7,576 nucleotides of DNA from Actinomycetes bacterium (GTDB lineage Bacteria > Actinomycetota > Actinomycetes > Actinomycetales > Microbacteriaceae): the NCBI GenBank assembly GCA_023451265.1, contig JAEYAG010000122.1, positions 1-7,576 on the forward strand, written 5' to 3'. Of this stretch, positions 6,301 through 7,576 are shown one piece after another (position 1 is the first letter of the stretch; every line of letters begins with the position of its first letter). The translations under genes and the position numbers were made by a program. The notes beneath the pieces were generated by a model. That model was not told where the DNA came from. It worked only from the letters and a program-made list of their open reading frames with translations, and searched no databases.

Positions 6301-7120
6301 GCAGCGCCGGCAGCGCATCGGGCAGATACGCCTGCAGCACGATGCCGGCTTCGAGCCGCTGCAGCCGCGGGTCTTCGAGGATGCGTGTGAACACCGCGAT
6401 CGTCAGGTCGAGGTCGCGGTACTCCTCCATGTCGAGGTTGATGAAGGTGCCCGTGGCGGATGCCGTCAGGTACAGCGGCAGCAGTCGCTCCACGACCGTG
6501 TCGACGACCTCGTCGAACGCCCACATCGAGATGTGGCTGACGATCGCCGACACCTTGACCGAGACGTAGTCGACATCGTCGCGACGGATGAGGTCGTGGA
6601 TGCCCTCGAGCCGGCGCAGCGCCTCGCGCTCGCCGAGGACCGCCTCGCCCAGGAGGTTCAAGTTCAGCCGGGCGCCGTCCAGCCCCGGGGCCTGGGGCTG
6701 GCGCAGGCTCGCCAGCGCGGGCCCGAGCTTATCGGGACGGGCGTCGACGATGAGGTGGCCGACCATCTCGCGCAGCACCCGCCGAGCGATCGGCACGACG
6801 GGGCTCGGCAGGGCGGGGGCGACGGTGCCGCCGGCGCGCACCGCGGCGCGCAGGTACCAGGGCAGGAACTCGGGCACGAGCGGGGCGACGCGGCGCAGGT
6901 TGGATGCCGCGGCCACGAGCGACTCCGGACGCATGACGCCGTCGACGAAGCCGATCGTGAACGGCAGTCCGTTGGGGTCCTTCAGCACCCCCGCCAGCCG
7001 CTCCGCGGCGGGGTCGACGGCGGCGGCCGCGGACTCGTCGACCCAGCGGCGGGCGAGTTCGATGGCCTGGGCCGCGCGTGAGGTTGCGTCAGTCACATCA
7101 CCAGAGTGCACCGTCTCCAT
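3374..7120 (-). CDS. putA: Bifunctional proline dehydrogenase / L-glutamate gamma-semialdehyde dehydrogenase (PutA)
   Basis: A 1248-residue fusion enzyme that oxidises proline to P5C with FAD, then glutamate-5-semialdehyde to glutamate with NAD+, channelling the intermediate. PRODH barrel, about residues 100-435: VKVSAI near 188-193, RLVKGAN at 294-300, and YLVRRLEEN at 413-421 with the substrate-binding Arg pair R416/R417. A low-complexity linker covers about 455-545. ALDH, about 560-1022: PPWNF with N690, FKPAP with K713, LAETSGKN with E790, GHAGQKCS with nucleophile C824, and EEFFGPMLG at 925-933. A C-terminal domain of about 200 residues follows, ending with an HRFG motif, like the ALDH-superfamily domain of type B PutAs. 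There is no N-terminal ribbon-helix-helix, so unlike E. coli PutA it should not repress its own gene. The start is uncertain: ATG at 7120 is used, but no candidate has a clear ribosome binding site; GTG at 7096 (8 residues shorter) is just before the conserved region, and GTG at 7138 is also open. The gene is divergent from a LysR gene and convergent with tetR. Confidence 0.93.
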   Translation of the reverse strand: METVHSGDVTDATSRAAQAIELARRWVDESAAAAVDPAAERLAGVLKDPNGLPFTIGFVDGVMRPESLVAAASNLRRVAPLVPEFLPWYLRAAVRAGGTVAPALPSPVVPIARRVLREMVGHLIVDARPDKLGPALASLRQPQAPGLDGARLNLNLLGEAVLGEREALRRLEGIHDLIRRDDVDYVSVKVSAIVSHISMWAFDEVVDTVVERLLPLYLTASATGTFINLDMEEYRDLDLTIAVFTRILEDPRLQRLEAGIVLQAYLPDALPALQQLTAWAQQRVAAGGARIKVRLVKGANLAMERVDAVMHDWPLATHASKLDSDASYLRCLDVALQPEHTAAVRIGVAGHNLFDIAYAWLLAGDRGVRDAIEFEMLLGMAQGQVQAVTREVGHVLLYVPVVRPDEFDVAISYLVRRLEENASSENFLSAAFDLHTDPGLFARERDRFLASIERAADPALPAGPNRTQDRTQNRRVAAHPEPGRTTLVRDAGPLAAAPDADLTQAVAGIARASAADPDAAPFAAEGIVETAAFAPRETTARVLGAPGFTNAADSDPALPANRAWAAEVVARIETSTAGDAAISAARIDDPVALEQTVARVRTAGQSWGARPAAERSDVLKAVARALEARRGELIEVAASETGKVFAEADVEVSEAVDFANYYAAIARELDRVSGAVFVPARLTVVTPPWNFPVAIPAGGVLAALAAGSGVVFKPAPQARRCAAVVAEAVWEALDATGVPRDVLALVDVDEGTLGQRLVSHPEVDRVILTGSWETAQLFRSWRPDLPLLAETSGKNAMIVMPSADLDLAASDLIKSAFGHAGQKCSAASLAILVGPVARSERFARQLVDATESLRVGPPSDPLSEVGPVVEVPRGKLQWALTTLEEGEQWLVAPREVDDAPPEYAGRLWRPGIRVGVRPGSRTHLEEFFGPMLGVMHASSLAEAIELQNAVAYGLTAGLYTQSPADLELWLDQVQAGNLYVNRGITGAIVQRQPFGGWKRSSVGAGTKAGGPNYLVGLGSWRPASGGPPSSTLHLRGLDARITDLIEAAQSSLDYEGFEWLRRAALSDAVAWSREFGQVKDVSQLAVERNLFRYRPVEVAIRATTDAAWPALLRVVIAAVRVGGAFTVSASVGLPADVRRALGELEVPVFVESDDEWIDRIRVARSSGSAPRVRLVGPAPSGDGEAAASVAALHRALAEATDGDPDIAVYDGEVTTAGRIELLPFLHEQSITITAHRFGNPDTWSEQVI
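5701..5724 (-). repeat. Two-copy 12-base tandem repeat in the putA linker
   Basis: GGTTCTGCGTCC (5701-5712) and GGTCCTGCGTGC (5713-5724) match at 10 of 12 bases, followed by the start of a third unit (GGTTC). In the protein they encode a duplicated R-T-Q-D/N unit in the linker between the PRODH and ALDH domains, about residues 465-474. The reading frame is kept because the unit is a multiple of three. Confidence 0.6.
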
Positions 7121-7162
7121 CCGTACAGGGTGCGGCACGAGTACGATTCGATAAAAGCGATG

Positions 7163-7175
7163 ATCCGTGACGGAT
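7163..7175. promoter_or_regulatory. Perfect palindrome between putA and lysR, candidate operator
   Basis: ATCCGT (7163-7168) and ACGGAT (7170-7175) form a perfect 6-1-6 inverted repeat, 43 bases upstream of the chosen putA start and 42 bases upstream of the lysR GTG. A further ATCCGT half-site lies at 7119-7124, over the putA start codon. LysR-type regulators usually bind such dyads in the gap shared with their target gene and often repress themselves there. Assignment to this LysR protein is inference. A TACGAT hexamer at 7142-7147 could be a plus-strand -10 box, but I see no good -35 partner. Confidence 0.45.
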
Positions 7176-7186
7176 ACCGTTCGGCT

Positions 7187-7196
7187 TCATCGATGA
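7187..7196. repeat. Second small palindrome upstream of lysR
   Basis: TCATCGATGA (7187-7196) is a perfect 10-base palindrome. Its CGATGAT (7191-7197) repeats directly at 7158-7164, 33 bases away, about three helical turns. It may be a second regulator contact, or chance. Confidence 0.3.
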
Positions 7197-7216
7197 TTTA
7201 CGAGGGGAAGGGTCCC

Positions 7217-7576
7217 GTGTTCGAGCTGCGTCGCCTGCGCCTGCTGCACGAGTTGGCGCAGCGCGGCACCCTCGCCGCCGTCGCGGAGGCGCTCTCGTAC
7301 AGTCCGTCCACGATCTCGCAGCAGCTGGCGCAGTTGGAGCGGGATGCCGGGGTGCCGCTGCTCGTGCCCGAAGGCCGCCGCGTGCGGCTCACCGAGCACG
7401 GCGCCGCGCTCGCCGCCCACGCCGCGCGGGCGCTGGAGGCCGACGAGCAGATCCGTGCCGAGCTCGAGGCGCTGCAGCCGGGCATCGCGCCGGTGCGCGT
7501 TGCGGTGCTGCAGACGGCAGCGCGCACCGTCATGCCGGCGGCGCTGACGCTGCTCGCCGACCGCGCGCCGCTCTTG
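7217..7576 (+). CDS. LysR-family transcriptional regulator, partial (N-terminal 120 residues)
   Basis: The reading frame has no stop and leaves the window; LysR proteins are usually about 300 residues, so roughly 60% is missing. The N-terminal winged helix-turn-helix is clear: LRRLRLLHELAQRGT at 4-18, AVAEALSYSPSTISQQL at 21-37 with the recognition helix, then LERDAGVPLLV at 40-50 and VRLTEHG at 56-62. A linker helix runs about 63-86, and the first strand of the effector domain starts near 92. GTG at 7217 is chosen because of GAGGGGAAGG just upstream (7203-7212); in-frame ATGs at 7193 and 7160 lack a ribosome binding site, and the 7160 start would put the palindrome inside the gene. Because PutA here lacks a DNA-binding domain, this divergent gene is the natural candidate for putA control, possibly as a proline- or P5C-responsive activator. 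The co-inducer is unknown. Confidence 0.88.
   Translation, partial: MFELRRLRLLHELAQRGTLAAVAEALSYSPSTISQQLAQLERDAGVPLLVPEGRRVRLTEHGAALAAHAARALEADEQIRAELEALQPGIAPVRVAVLQTAARTVMPAALTLLADRAPLL

Noticed and set aside
4022..7081. A 1019-codon open frame on the plus strand opposite putA
   Set aside because: It lies wholly antisense to a clear putA. The translation is Arg/Gly/Asp/His-rich with no domain pattern, as expected for a shadow frame in high-GC DNA with strong third-position G/C bias.
7160..7216. Upstream ATG starts (7160, 7193) for lysR
   Set aside because: They are in frame but have no ribosome binding site, while the GTG at 7217 has one. The 7160 start would also place the candidate operator inside the coding region.

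Overview
The window looks like a chromosomal segment of a high-GC actinobacterium. Codon use, the frequent 7-mer GGATGCC/GGCATCC and the protein styles suggest a Microbacterium-like member of the Microbacteriaceae; that is my impression, not a database result. Gene spacing and base composition are uniform. I see no insertion sequence, phage gene, CRISPR array, tRNA or rRNA.

Layout from left to right: (1) a long hairpin at the left edge that includes the rocD stop codon; (2) a two-gene minus-strand operon, transcribed as ddaH (arginine deiminase-superfamily hydrolase) then rocD (ornithine aminotransferase), joined by a 4-base ATGA overlap; (3) a 178-base divergent intergenic region; (4) a plus-strand TetR-type regulator, possibly translated from a leaderless mRNA; (5) a 227-base gene-free convergent region with two terminator-like hairpins; (6) a large minus-strand putA (proline dehydrogenase plus glutamate-semialdehyde dehydrogenase, without the DNA-binding domain of enteric PutA); (7) a divergent intergenic region with a perfect palindrome; (8) the first 120 codons of a LysR-type regulator that leaves the window at the right edge.

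The enzymes form one pathway. The DDAH-family hydrolase is predicted to attack the guanidino group of arginine or a related compound. RocD turns ornithine into glutamate-5-semialdehyde/P5C, and PutA oxidises P5C (and proline) to glutamate. The hydrolase carries Asn where arginine deiminases and DDAHs have Asp, as in the cyanobacterial ArgZ/AgrE arginine dihydrolases. It may therefore make ornithine directly from arginine, which would explain its coupling to rocD. Each enzyme unit has its own divergent regulator (TetR for ddaH-rocD, LysR for putA); these assignments rest on position only.

Overall this is a catabolic locus of known families rather than a new type of system. The points most worth a second look are the dihydrolase-type active site, the strongly over-represented GGATGCC motif, and the DNA structure in the putA/lysR and tetR/putA gaps.
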